Shown here: piece after piece, positions 53,762 through 61,744 of the stretch
Position numbering within the stretch: position 1 is the stretch's first letter
Layout of the letters: the number at the start of each line of letters is the position of its first letter
Assembly (NCBI GenBank): GCA_031553765.1
Contig: JAVBKY010000002.1
Location: 401,006 to 465,005, forward strand
Source: JAITMY01 sp031553765
GTDB taxonomy: Bacteria; Bacteroidota; Bacteroidia; Bacteroidales; UBA932
DNA length: 64,000 nt
Reading direction: 5' to 3'
Translations under genes and position numbers: made by a program
The notes under the pieces: generated by a model
The model's database searches: none
What the model was told of the DNA's origin: nothing
Seen by the model: the letters and a program-made list of their open reading frames with translations, nothing else

Positions 53762-53795
53762 AGCCGCTTTCGGAAACGAGAGCGGCTTTATTTAT
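53762..53795 (+). terminator. Intrinsic terminator closing the alginate locus
   Basis: AGCCGCT / AGCGGCT stem with a 12-base purine-rich loop and TTTATTTATT tail, 25 bases after the SDR stop. Confidence 0.85.
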
Positions 53796-53806
53796 TGCAA
53801 AATAGT

Positions 53807-53814
53807 TATTTTTG
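53807..53814 (+). promoter_or_regulatory. -7 box of the DUF3788/GNAT pair
   Basis: TATTTTTG fits TAnnTTTG, 26 bases before the ATG at 53841. Confidence 0.55.
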
Positions 53815-53840
53815 CAAACACGCTTTTAAAAGAAAAACAA

Positions 53841-54263
53841 ATGGAAACACAGCTACTCCGCGAGCAAAACATACCCCCATCGGAAGAGGTGTTAAAGAAA
53901 GTACTTGGCAAACAATACGCTGCATTCGCAGCGCTGATAACAACCATTACAAGCAGCGATTACGGTTTAACCTACGAGTGGAATTTCTACAAGGACGGCA
54001 GATCATGGCTATGCAAAGTCAGCCATAAAAAGAAAACCATTTTCTGGCTATCGATTTGGGACGGTTACTTTAAAGTCAGCTTCTTTTTTACCGAAAAACA
54101 TTTAGAAAGCATTGCCGCACTGGATATCGATGAGAAGATTAAGGAAGATTTTTGCAAAGAAAAGCCGATAGGAAAATTACTCTCCATGATTTTTGACATT
54201 CACAAAAAAGAACAACTAAAAGACTTGCTGAAAGTGGTGGAGTTTAAAAAGGCACTGAAATAA
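53841..54263 (+). CDS. DUF3788 family protein
   Basis: 140 residues, cytosolic, function unknown. The segment LTYEWNFYKDGRSWLCKVSHKKKTIFWLSIWDGYFKVSFFF is typical of DUF3788. The ATG at 53841 is preferred to a longer frame that begins inside the SDR gene. The stop overlaps the next start (TAATG), so translation is coupled to the acetyltransferase. Confidence 0.82.
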   Translation: METQLLREQNIPPSEEVLKKVLGKQYAAFAALITTITSSDYGLTYEWNFYKDGRSWLCKVSHKKKTIFWLSIWDGYFKVSFFFTEKHLESIAALDIDEKIKEDFCKEKPIGKLLSMIFDIHKKEQLKDLLKVVEFKKALK

Positions 54264-54706
54264 TGACAATACAACTCATTTCAGATAACAAAAAACAGTT
54301 TCTTGACTTACTGCTACTCGGTGACGAGCAAGAAAGCATGATTGACCGCTACTTGGAACAAGGCGAACTATTTGCTTTATACGACGGTGATTTAAAGTCC
54401 GTTTGTGTAGTTGTAAAAATTGACGATGCAACCTGCGAATTGAAAAACATTGCCACGTACGAGAAATATCAGGGGCAAGGTTACGGAAGCGCCCTCATAT
54501 ACTATCTTTTCAACTATTATAAGGGCAAATACGAAACCATGATCCTTGGCACAGGCTATATTCCCTCCATCCTATCATTCTACACGCGCTGTGGTTTTGA
54601 GCCGTCCCACCGCATCAAAAACTTCTTCACGGATAACTATGACCATCCTATGTTTGAAGATGGCATTCAGCTGGTGGATATGGTTTATTTGAAAAAGGAT
54701 TTATGA
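54263..54706 (+). CDS. GNAT family N-acetyltransferase
   Basis: 147 residues; acetyl-CoA binding motif A seen as KYQGQGYGSALIYYLF, and motif B as SILSFYTRCGFEPSHRIKNF. Acceptor unknown. It starts within the stop of the DUF3788 gene and should be made together with it. Confidence 0.87.
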   Translation: MTIQLISDNKKQFLDLLLLGDEQESMIDRYLEQGELFALYDGDLKSVCVVVKIDDATCELKNIATYEKYQGQGYGSALIYYLFNYYKGKYETMILGTGYIPSILSFYTRCGFEPSHRIKNFFTDNYDHPMFEDGIQLVDMVYLKKDL

Positions 54707-54755
54707 AACAATTGAATAGGAACGATGGTATTAAGCGCCATCGGCGCGACAAGCG

Positions 54756-54806
54756 TGTAGCCAGGGGTGAAGCCCCTGGCTACACGCTGTCAGCCTTACA
54801 GGCTGA
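54756..54806. repeat. GTGTAGCCAGGGG hairpin element
   Basis: GTGTAGCCAGGGG and CCCCTGGCTACAC form a 13-bp perfect hairpin with a 5-base loop, followed by a second small hairpin CAGCCTTACAGGCTG. Confidence 0.85.
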
Positions 54807-54862
54807 ATACTACCGAATGCAAAGTATATAATTGCAAACAATCTTTATCAAAAACAAGTCAC

Positions 54863-55330
54863 ATGTTCCACACTCGCCCCGCAACCACCTCCGACACTCC
54901 TGAAATGCAGGAGCTCTACAGAACTACCATTCTAACAATAAATCGCAAAGACTATTCCGTAGAAGAAATAGAAGACTGGGCTTCGTGCGGTGATAATACA
55001 GGACGTTGGCAGGAATTATTTGCAGAGCAACATTACATTGTAGCGGAAAATAAAGAGGGTAAAATTGTTGGCTTTGCTTCCATAAACGATACGGGCTACA
55101 TGTGTACCTTGTTTGTACACAAAGATTTCCAGCATCAGGAAATAGCAACATTACTTTATCAAACGCTTGAAAAATACGCTAAGGAAAAGGGCGCAGACAA
55201 AATAACCTCGGAAGTCAGCATTACCGCCCGACCATTTTTTGAAAAGCAAGGCTTCGTAGTAGATGAAGAACAGAAAAGGCGAGCAAATAAGCTATGCCTT
55301 ACCAACTATAAAATGAGTAAAGAGCTATAG
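54863..55330 (+). CDS. GNAT family N-acetyltransferase
   Basis: 155 residues beginning MFHTRPATTSDTPEMQELYR, with VGFASINDTGYMCTLFVHKD, the acetyl-CoA loop HQEIATLLYQTLEKYA, and FFEKQGFVVDEEQ. It resembles YafP-type acetyltransferases. ATG 54863 is chosen because the family starts at this point and the longer frame runs through the hairpin element. Substrate unknown. Confidence 0.87.
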   Translation: MFHTRPATTSDTPEMQELYRTTILTINRKDYSVEEIEDWASCGDNTGRWQELFAEQHYIVAENKEGKIVGFASINDTGYMCTLFVHKDFQHQEIATLLYQTLEKYAKEKGADKITSEVSITARPFFEKQGFVVDEEQKRRANKLCLTNYKMSKEL

Positions 55331-55362
55331 GATCAAATTACAATCCTGTCCTTATAACGTTT

Positions 55363-56370
55363 ATGAATTCAATCAAGTCAGCTAAAATATTCTACTTTTC
55401 AGGAACCGGTAATGCCAAACAAATTGCCGAATGGTTCTGTACAATTGCCATTGAAAAGAATATCGGCTGTCAAATGTATTGCACTGATAAAACCAATCCC
55501 AAATCACTATCGGCTATATCTCCTGACACCCTACTTATATTTATTTCACCTATTCATGGGTTCAATTTCCCAAAAATCATGTTGGATTTTATCCGGCATT
55601 TCCCGTTAGGAAAAAACAATATTGTACTAATGAATACACGGGCAGGAATGCGAATCGGGCATCGGGTTACACCCGGATTAACGGGAATTGCATTTCTTCT
55701 CTCATCGTTCTTATTGCGCAAAAAAGGATACAAAATAGTTGGACAAATCCCTTTCGACATGCCGTCCAACTGGGTTTCCATTCATCCCGCATTAGGTAAA
55801 AAAACGGTGAAATTTCTGCATAAAGAAAACCTGTCCAGAGTAAGAAAACATGCAGATAAGATTTTTTCAGGGAAACCGGACTTTCTTGCACACAAGGATT
55901 TGGTTCAAGACATCTTGATTTCACCTGTATCATTGGCTTACTATTTCGTCGGGCGCTTTTTTCTCGCCAAATCGTGTTATGCCTCTGCAAACTGCAACCA
56001 ATGCGGATTGTGTGAAAAACAATGTCCTGTGCAAGCAATTAAAAATAGCCACAGCCAACCATTTTGGACATTCCGTTGCGAAAGTTGCATGCGATGTATG
56101 AAAAATTGTCCCCAACGCGCCATTGAAACCACTCATGGACTTTGGATGGTACTATTCTTCCTATCCTCAACTGCTACAGGGTTGCTTTATGCACCAGTAG
56201 CAAACCACATTCAATCAATACTTATTAAAATCACGTTATTCAGCGTGGTATTAATACTCCTGTTGTGGATACTGTATCGCGCACAGCATTTACTTCTTCG
56301 AAACAAATTCATTCGTAAATGGATTGTGTTTACCTCATTGACACATTACAAATTCTGGGGGAAGGTATAA
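55363..56370 (+). CDS. Flavodoxin-ferredoxin membrane protein (EFR1 type)
   Basis: 335 residues. An N-terminal flavodoxin-like FMN fold (YFSGTGNAKQIAEW, FISPIHGFNFP) is followed by two 4Fe-4S motifs (CNQCGLCEKQC at about 210, CESCMRCMKNC at about 240) and two hydrophobic helices (about 258-305). It should carry electrons at the inner face of the inner membrane; partner unknown. The next gene starts on the last base of its stop (TAATG). Confidence 0.85.
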   Translation: MNSIKSAKIFYFSGTGNAKQIAEWFCTIAIEKNIGCQMYCTDKTNPKSLSAISPDTLLIFISPIHGFNFPKIMLDFIRHFPLGKNNIVLMNTRAGMRIGHRVTPGLTGIAFLLSSFLLRKKGYKIVGQIPFDMPSNWVSIHPALGKKTVKFLHKENLSRVRKHADKIFSGKPDFLAHKDLVQDILISPVSLAYYFVGRFFLAKSCYASANCNQCGLCEKQCPVQAIKNSHSQPFWTFRCESCMRCMKNCPQRAIETTHGLWMVLFFLSSTATGLLYAPVANHIQSILIKITLFSVVLILLLWILYRAQHLLLRNKFIRKWIVFTSLTHYKFWGKV

Positions 56371-56753
56371 TGTTTGACAAACTACAGCATAAAGCCAAAG
56401 AACTAAAGAAAAACATTGCAACACTGAGCATAGCCTTACGACACAAGCGCACGCCGTGGTACGCAAAAGCCGTTTTGCTGCTTGTTGTTTCCTATGCCCT
56501 CAGCCCTATCGATTTAATTCCCGATTTTATTCCCGTATTGGGATTACTGGATGATTTATTGTTGTTGCCCTTAGGAATAGCATTAGCCCTGAAACTAATT
56601 CCAAAAGATGTTTGGGAAGAATGTCGGCAGATAAGCGAAATCCAAAATGTTTTACCTAAGAAGAATTGGGTTGTCGGAGGGTTGATAATCTTGCTGTGGT
56701 TGATACTAATTATTGTTGTAGCAAAAATCGTTTATCACATTATCCAAAATTAA
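56370..56753 (+). CDS. DUF1232 (YkvA-like) membrane protein
   Basis: 127 residues with the DUF1232 core (TPWYAKAVLLLVVSYALSPI, DLIPDFIPVLGLLDDLLLLP) and a second C-terminal membrane helix. Function unknown. Translationally coupled to the flavodoxin-ferredoxin gene. Its last 14 bases overlap the 3' end of the DUF5131 gene on the other strand. Confidence 0.85.
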   Translation: MFDKLQHKAKELKKNIATLSIALRHKRTPWYAKAVLLLVVSYALSPIDLIPDFIPVLGLLDDLLLLPLGIALALKLIPKDVWEECRQISEIQNVLPKKNWVVGGLIILLWLILIIVVAKIVYHIIQN

Positions 56754-57483
56754 TCCCCGCCTTTCGTGCTTGCGAGTGCTGAAGCTGTCGTTTGATAGGA
56801 TACGGCTTCCCGTCCTTTACAAACTTCGATCCCGTTTGCTTAAACCAAAACGAAACGCCGTTCTCCACACATGAGTCGTGCAGCTCCATCACCCAATCAA
56901 AGTTGCACGGGCGGGCTTGGTAACCCGACTCACCACCCGCTACCACCTGCTCCACCCACGAACCAATATCGTAAGAGCGCAAATCAATTCTCTCCAGTAG
57001 TGGTTCACAAATAAGAATTTTATGCTTTATGGGAGCCGCTTTATAAATTGGCAAGCGGTAATCCGCTCTATCTTGGTTTTCAATAGTACAGCAAATCGTC
57101 ACATTATCGTAGCCATCGCCCCAATCGTCAGGTAATGCCTCCCGAAAACGATCGATACGCTTGGTAATAATCATAAACCTCAAATCGCTGCGAAGTCGTA
57201 TCATTTTCCATGCCTCAGCGCGCCACACGTCCGCATCCTCCACAAAAAAGTCAGATGTAAAACAGGTATACACTAAACTACCCGAAGGAATTTTATACGT
57301 CCCGTCCCTTTTCTTTTGAATAGGCAAATCGAAGCCCTTTGTTTTTGCTACCACCGCGCTATCAACACCACGCTTGGCATCGCCACGGTACACGTAGCAG
57401 TGCTGGCAACCCGCGCTCAGCTTATGGCAGCCGTGCCACAGGTTCCACATTTTCGACTTATATTCAATAGCGTTTTTCGGCAC
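56740..57483 (-). CDS. DUF5131 (phage Gp37/Gp68-like) protein
   Basis: 247 residues with the N-terminal pattern WNLWHGCHKLSAGCQHCYVY, Cys-rich as in radical-SAM-like iron-sulfur proteins, followed by VYTCFTSDFF, MIITKRIDRF, CEPLLERIDL and VVAGGESG. Family members occur in phages and in bacterial accessory regions; the activity is not established. Its -7 box (TATCTTTG, 57498-57505 on the minus strand) lies 14 bases before the start. Confidence 0.85.
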   Translation of the reverse strand: MPKNAIEYKSKMWNLWHGCHKLSAGCQHCYVYRGDAKRGVDSAVVAKTKGFDLPIQKKRDGTYKIPSGSLVYTCFTSDFFVEDADVWRAEAWKMIRLRSDLRFMIITKRIDRFREALPDDWGDGYDNVTICCTIENQDRADYRLPIYKAAPIKHKILICEPLLERIDLRSYDIGSWVEQVVAGGESGYQARPCNFDWVMELHDSCVENGVSFWFKQTGSKFVKDGKPYPIKRQLQHSQARKAGINFG

Positions 57484-57558
57484 CTTTTCCTTTTTTACAA
57501 AGATATAATATAGATAGCGATAATTCAGAAATGATTATTCGCAATTCGACTTGCATCA

Positions 57559-57758
57559 ACTCCCGAAGGGAGTAAATTTGAATAACCGCGGGTAAGCGAA
57601 GCGTAACCCGTGGTTAAAGTAACACTCCTGCATCGCGCGCGGAGCAGGTTTTTCCCTTGATATAAGTTTGTGCTCCGCGCGCAATAATTGACCATCACCG
57701 AATACCGTAGGTTACGCTTCGCTCACCCACGGTTATTAACATTTAGCCCTTGCAGGGC
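57559..57758. repeat. Nested palindrome (MITE-like element, about 200 bp)
   Basis: Ends are small hairpins ACTCCCGAAGGGAGT and GCCCTTGCAGGGC. Inside, arms of about 30 bp (AATAACCGCGGGTAAGCGAA ... and its near-complement at 57705-57738) are inverted, and at the centre GCGCGCGGAGCA faces TGCTCCGCGCGC. No coding potential. It fills most of the 57484-57838 gap. Confidence 0.88.
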
Positions 57759-57808
57759 AAAAACACACGACTTAGTGAATAATGGCAAATTATCATTTTT
57801 TTAATTCG

Positions 57809-57816
57809 TACCTTTG
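57809..57816 (+). promoter_or_regulatory. -7 box of the 2-hydroxyacid dehydrogenase gene
   Basis: TACCTTTG, 22 bases before the ATG at 57839. No good -33 element. Confidence 0.55.
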
Positions 57817-57838
57817 AAGATACTTATTAATCATACAC

Positions 57839-58738
57839 ATGTTCCAAAAACTTGTAGCCATAGAGCCCGTCAGCCTGATTCCTTCAGCCGAAAAAGAGTT
57901 GAATACCTTTGCAAAGGAAGTAATCATGTACCCCGACATGCCCGCCAATGATGAAGAAATTATTGCCCGCATTGCCGATGCCGACGCCGTGCTACTAAGC
58001 TACACCTCTCGCATCAACAAATCGGTGCTGGAAAAAGTTCCCAACGTGAAGTACATTGGCATGTGCTGCTCCCTATACTCTTCCGAAAGCGCCAACGTAG
58101 ATATCCGCTTTGCCAACGAGCGCGGCATTACCGTAACCGGCATTCGCGACTATGGCGACGAGGGTGTAGTAGAATACGTAATTAGCGAGTTGGTGCGCTG
58201 CCTGCACGGCTTCGACCAGCAACCGTGGGACGGCATGGCTCGTGAAATCACCGGACTGAAAGTGGGCATTGTAGGCTTGGGGAAATCGGGCGGCATGATT
58301 GCTGACACCATGAAGTTTCTTGGTGCCGACATCACCTATTTTTCTCGTAGCGAAAAACCCGAAGCAAAGACCAAGGGCTATCGTTTTTTACCGTTGAAAG
58401 AAGTGTTGACCGAAAGCGAAGTCGTTTTCTGCTGCCTTAACAGAAACACCGTACTGCTGCACGAACCGGAATTTGAAGCCTTCGGCAATAAAAAGATGCT
58501 ATTCAATACAGGCCTTTCGCCCGCTTGGGATGAGGCTCCGTTCACCAAATGGTTGGAAGGAGATAACCTTTGCTTTTGCGACACGGTAGGCGCTTTGGGC
58601 GGGGAGCATTTGCTCACCCACCCGCACGTGCGCTGCATGAAAATATCAACAGGCCGCACCCGTCAGGCATTTGATCGCCTGAGCGAAAAGGTGCTGGCCA
58701 ACCTATCAGAATACAATAGGCGAAACAATATTAATTAG
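57839..58738 (+). CDS. D-isomer-specific 2-hydroxyacid dehydrogenase family protein
   Basis: 299 residues, cytosolic NAD(P) enzyme. Substrate domain (NVKYIGMCCSLYSSESANVD), then Rossmann motif KVGIVGLGKSGGMIAD and a C-terminal HPHVRCMK. The family reduces 2-keto acids or oxidises D-2-hydroxyacids (hydroxypyruvate, phosphoglycerate, lactate types). The exact substrate cannot be read from sequence. The gene is convergent with, and overlaps by 33 bases, the next dehydrogenase gene. Confidence 0.85.
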   Translation: MFQKLVAIEPVSLIPSAEKELNTFAKEVIMYPDMPANDEEIIARIADADAVLLSYTSRINKSVLEKVPNVKYIGMCCSLYSSESANVDIRFANERGITVTGIRDYGDEGVVEYVISELVRCLHGFDQQPWDGMAREITGLKVGIVGLGKSGGMIADTMKFLGADITYFSRSEKPEAKTKGYRFLPLKEVLTESEVVFCCLNRNTVLLHEPEFEAFGNKKMLFNTGLSPAWDEAPFTKWLEGDNLCFCDTVGALGGEHLLTHPHVRCMKISTGRTRQAFDRLSEKVLANLSEYNRRNNIN

Positions 58739-59494
58739 GGTGCTCACCACCGACCAGCCCGCAATGGCAGGCGTGGCGCTGTACACATCCACTACAGCGT
58801 GCACCTCGTCATTTTTTATTTCCACCCGCTGCGTATCACCTATAAAGTTGGGGGAAGATTGCATAGTCACCTGCATCTTCTCCGGACCAACCGAAGCCAG
58901 CGAGGCAGCAACAGAAACGTTCAAGCCCGTAGGAAAAGTTCCTATGGCCTCTCGTGCCGTTCCCGAGAAAACAATTTGCTTCTCCGTTTCCAGAGCCGGG
59001 TTGTACACGACCGACCTACGTAACGCGCGCACGCTCTTCTCGTTAAAAAATCGGGCAGAAGCATTTCCCATCAGCGTAGCCGTTCGCAGCACATCAAAAC
59101 CTCCGGTTGCACCCGAAGCGATGTACACACGCACGCCATTATCCTTCGCCGTTTTTATTACCTCATGGTAAAAATCGGTATCGGCAAATGCACCTATCGA
59201 CAACGTCACAATAGAAGTACCATTCTTCAGCGTAGGCAAAGCCAACTCACGCATGCCTTTCGGTGAAGCGGTTTCCACAAGGTAGTCAGGCTTCAACGCC
59301 AGCAATTCCTCAAGACTTGCACACGCCTTGCAAGGTTTACCATGCGCCTCCATTTTCGAGGCTAGATAGTCCCTTTTTTCAACAGTACGGGAGTAAACAC
59401 CCACCAAATCATACTCCGGCAGCAAGCCATTAATTACAGCATCCGCCACTATTTCGGCAAGATACCCACATCCAACAATTACAAGTTTTTTCAT
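58706..59494 (-). CDS. Aspartate-dehydrogenase-like (NadX/DUF108) oxidoreductase
   Basis: 262 residues with an N-terminal NAD(P) fold (KKLVIVGCGYLAEIVADAVI) and the NadX-like segments YLVETASPKGMRELALP, IASGATGGFDVLRTA and TGLNVSVAASLASVG. NadX oxidises L-aspartate to iminoaspartate for NAD synthesis; homologues have other amino-acid roles. No nadA/B/C is near. It has a TATCTTTG box 5 bases before the ATG, so the mRNA is probably leaderless. Its 3' end overlaps the neighbouring gene. Confidence 0.78.
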   Translation of the reverse strand: MKKLVIVGCGYLAEIVADAVINGLLPEYDLVGVYSRTVEKRDYLASKMEAHGKPCKACASLEELLALKPDYLVETASPKGMRELALPTLKNGTSIVTLSIGAFADTDFYHEVIKTAKDNGVRVYIASGATGGFDVLRTATLMGNASARFFNEKSVRALRRSVVYNPALETEKQIVFSGTAREAIGTFPTGLNVSVAASLASVGPEKMQVTMQSSPNFIGDTQRVEIKNDEVHAVVDVYSATPAIAGWSVVSTLINIVSPIVF

Positions 59495-59499
59495 GCGGG

Positions 59500-59507
59500 C
59501 AAAGATA
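59500..59507 (-). promoter_or_regulatory. -7 box next to the NadX-like start codon
   Basis: TATCTTTG on the minus strand ends 5 bases before the ATG at 59494, leaving no room for a ribosome-binding leader. Confidence 0.6.
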
Positions 59508-59517
59508 GGGATTTATC

Positions 59518-59900
59518 TTACTTTTTTTGCCCGCCAAAAAAAGTAACAAAAAAACTCGCGGCTTAACTTCTCGGCGACCCGCTACGGGCTTGCTTGGCTA
59601 AACAAAATGAACTCGCTTTGCTCAAACATCATTTTGTTTTACGCCGCTGCGCCCTGCGGGTACCCCGCCTACAAAGCCATGCCGCCTTGTTGCCTTACGG
59701 CAAGTTGGCTATCACACCTGCACCCTCTTGGCTTTGTGCAAGTGGGTGCGTTGGCCTGACCGAATGGCGGGCCGGCGCGAGCAAGAGCGTAGCAAAACTA
59801 TGAGCGTCGTATGAGACGCGAAATAAAGTTTTGCACGTGGCGGGTTGAAGCATCGTTCAGTCTTGACTTTTGGTTACTTTGGGTCAAGCCAAAGTGACAA
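59518..59900. repeat. Long MITE-like element with hairpin ends
   Basis: Left end: TTACTTTTTTTG and CAAAAAAAGTAA are inverted around a short spacer. Right end: GGTTACTTTG and CAAAGTGAC are inverted likewise. The inside is GC-richer than its surroundings, with GCGAGCAAGAGCG and GAGCGTCGTATGAGACGC words. Open frames here have no gene-like content. A diverged relative lies at 18540-18790. Confidence 0.7.
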
Positions 59901-59999
59901 AAAAGAAAAGAATAATTCTAATAATCAACAAATTAAAAACTTTATCACCCCCTACCCTTGCCTTTTTCCCAAAAAAATCTTACTTTCGTAAATTACTTA

Positions 60000-60013
60000 C
60001 GTGTGCGCACACG
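60000..60013. promoter_or_regulatory. Perfect palindrome, probable operator of uxaC
   Basis: CGTGTGCGCACACG is a 14-bp perfect palindrome with a central CG, as LacI-family sites have. It lies 11 bases after TACTTTCG (59981-59988, probable -7) and 63 bases before the uxaC ATG. It is unlike the CTGGT-type operator, so a second regulator, not in the window, is implied. Confidence 0.65.
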
Positions 60014-60076
60014 ATATATGCGCTAAAGCATTTGTTCCCAACAAAATATTAATCTTATAACGTAACGATTTTTATC

Positions 60077-61483
60077 ATGAAGAAATTTTTGGACAAAAAC
60101 TTCCTGCTCGAAACCGCAACAGCCGAGCAATTGTACCACGAGCATGCGGCAAAGATGCCCATCATCGATTACCACTGCCACCTCAACCCTGAATTTATTG
60201 CCAAGGATCGCAAGTTCGACAACCTTGGACAAATTTGGCTTGAGGGCGACCACTACAAGTGGCGTGCTATGCGTACCAACGGCGTTGACGAGCGTTTTTG
60301 TACCGGTAAGGATACTACCGACTGGGAAAAGTTTGAGAAGTGGGCTGAGACCGTTCCCTACACCATGCGTAACCCACTTTACCACTGGACTCACCTTGAA
60401 CTGAAAACCGCTTTTGGCGTAGAAAAAATATTGAACCCCACCACCGCCAAGGAAATTTTTGACGAGTGTACCGCCAAGCTGCGCACCCCCGAATATTCGG
60501 CTCGTGGCCTCATGAAAAAGTACAACGTAAAGACGGTATGCACCACCGACGATCCTGTTGATTCGCTCGAGCATCACATCGCTTTGAAAAAAGAAGGTTT
60601 CGAGGTACAAGTACTACCCACATGGCGCCCCGACAAGGCTATGGCCGTAGAAGTACCCGCCGAATTCCGTGCTTACATGGAAAAATTATCATCCGTTTCA
60701 GGCGTTAGCATCACCAAGTTTGCCGACCTGCTCGCGGCTCTGCGCAAGCGCCACGACTTCTTCGCAGAAGTTGGCTGCAAGCTCAGCGACCACGGTATTG
60801 AAGAGTTCTACGCTACGGATTACACCCAAGCCGAAATTGAAGCCATCTTTAACAAGGTATACGGCGGCAAGGAGCTTACCATAGAGGAAATTCTGAAGTT
60901 CAAGTCAGCCATGATGTTCGAATTTGCAGTAATGGATTGGGAAAAGGGCTGGACACAGCAGCTGCACTACGGCGCTATCCGCAACAACAATACCCGTCTA
61001 TTTAAGAAACTCGGTCCCGATACCGGCTTCGACTCAATTGGCGACTTCACCGTAGCCAAGGCTATGTCGAAGTTCCTCAACGGCCTCGACACGCTGGATA
61101 AGCTACCCAAAACTATTCTGTACAACCTCAACCCACGCGATAACGACCTTATCACCACCATGATTGGAAACTTCCAAGACGGCTCCGTTGCAGGTAAAAT
61201 GCAGTTCGGCTCAGGCTGGTGGTTCCTCGATCAAAAAGTAGGTATGGAAGCGCAAATGAACTCGCTCTCGGTGCTTGGATTACTTAGCCGTTTTGTTGGT
61301 ATGCTTACCGACTCACGCAGCTTCCTCAGCTACCCGCGCCACGAGTACTTCCGCCGCATACTCTGCAACCTCATTGCTAACGACGTTGAGAAAGGCGAAC
61401 TCCCCGCAAGCGAGTTGCCATTCCTTGGTCAAATGGTTGAAAACATTTCGTACAACAACGCTAAAACTTTTTTTAAGTTTTAA
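60077..61483 (+). CDS. uxaC: Uronate isomerase
   Basis: 468 residues, cytosolic amidohydrolase-fold enzyme that interconverts D-glucuronate/D-fructuronate and D-galacturonate/D-tagaturonate. Metal-ligand segment IIDYHCHLNPEF, then LEGDHYKWRAMRTNG, VCTTDDPVDSLEHH, QLHYGAIRNNN and FGSGWWFLDQK, all typical of UxaC. Length is normal. Alginate itself does not need UxaC; its presence shows that hexuronates are also fed to KDG. A REP-like palindrome follows. Confidence 0.95.
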   Translation: MKKFLDKNFLLETATAEQLYHEHAAKMPIIDYHCHLNPEFIAKDRKFDNLGQIWLEGDHYKWRAMRTNGVDERFCTGKDTTDWEKFEKWAETVPYTMRNPLYHWTHLELKTAFGVEKILNPTTAKEIFDECTAKLRTPEYSARGLMKKYNVKTVCTTDDPVDSLEHHIALKKEGFEVQVLPTWRPDKAMAVEVPAEFRAYMEKLSSVSGVSITKFADLLAALRKRHDFFAEVGCKLSDHGIEEFYATDYTQAEIEAIFNKVYGGKELTIEEILKFKSAMMFEFAVMDWEKGWTQQLHYGAIRNNNTRLFKKLGPDTGFDSIGDFTVAKAMSKFLNGLDTLDKLPKTILYNLNPRDNDLITTMIGNFQDGSVAGKMQFGSGWWFLDQKVGMEAQMNSLSVLGLLSRFVGMLTDSRSFLSYPRHEYFRRILCNLIANDVEKGELPASELPFLGQMVENISYNNAKTFFKF

Positions 61484-61499
61484 AAAGCCATAGCTACCA

Positions 61500-61592
61500 C
61501 GAGCGTCATTGCGAGAAGGTACGACGAAGCAATCTCTATTTTGGCGAAGCCAATAACAACCAGAGATTGCTTCGCCTTGCCCGCAATGACGT
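61500..61592. repeat. REP-like palindrome, second copy
   Basis: GAGCGTCATTGCGAGAAGGT with GAAGCAATCTC faces GAGATTGCTTCG with GCAATGACGTTC. It is the same family as 10967-11062. It separates uxaC from kdgK and may end uxaC transcription. Confidence 0.9.
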
Positions 61593-61634
61593 TCTTAGCA
61601 AAAACAGTACGTTATCAGTCCTGTTAAATGACAA

Positions 61635-61667
61635 TTTGTGCAGTTACGTAAAAATCACTATTTTTAC
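61635..61667 (+). promoter_or_regulatory. Promoter and overlapping inverted repeat upstream of kdgK
   Basis: TTTG (61635-61638), 20 bases, TATTTTTA (61659-61666). GTAAAAAT and ATTTTTAC (61648-61667) form a perfect 8-bp inverted repeat with 4 bases between, covering the -7 box, so a repressor site is possible. Confidence 0.5.
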
Positions 61668-61744
61668 ATCTTGTGCCTTAGCCACAAACCAATTTCGAGA
61701 ATTTGAATCAATAAATATTAATCTCTAATTTTTACAAAAAGAAA

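Noticed and set aside
57839..59494. Two dehydrogenases as members of the alginate pathway
   Set aside because: They are convergent, lack the CTGGT-type operator, and their families have no established step in DEH/KDG metabolism.
59594..59803. Small open frame of 69 codons
   Set aside because: It lies wholly inside the hairpin-ended repeat, has atypical composition and no recognisable domain or promoter.
61673..61689. TTGTG...CACAA inverted repeat upstream of kdgK as an operator
   Set aside because: Only 5-bp arms, expected by chance in AT-rich DNA, and no second copy in the window.
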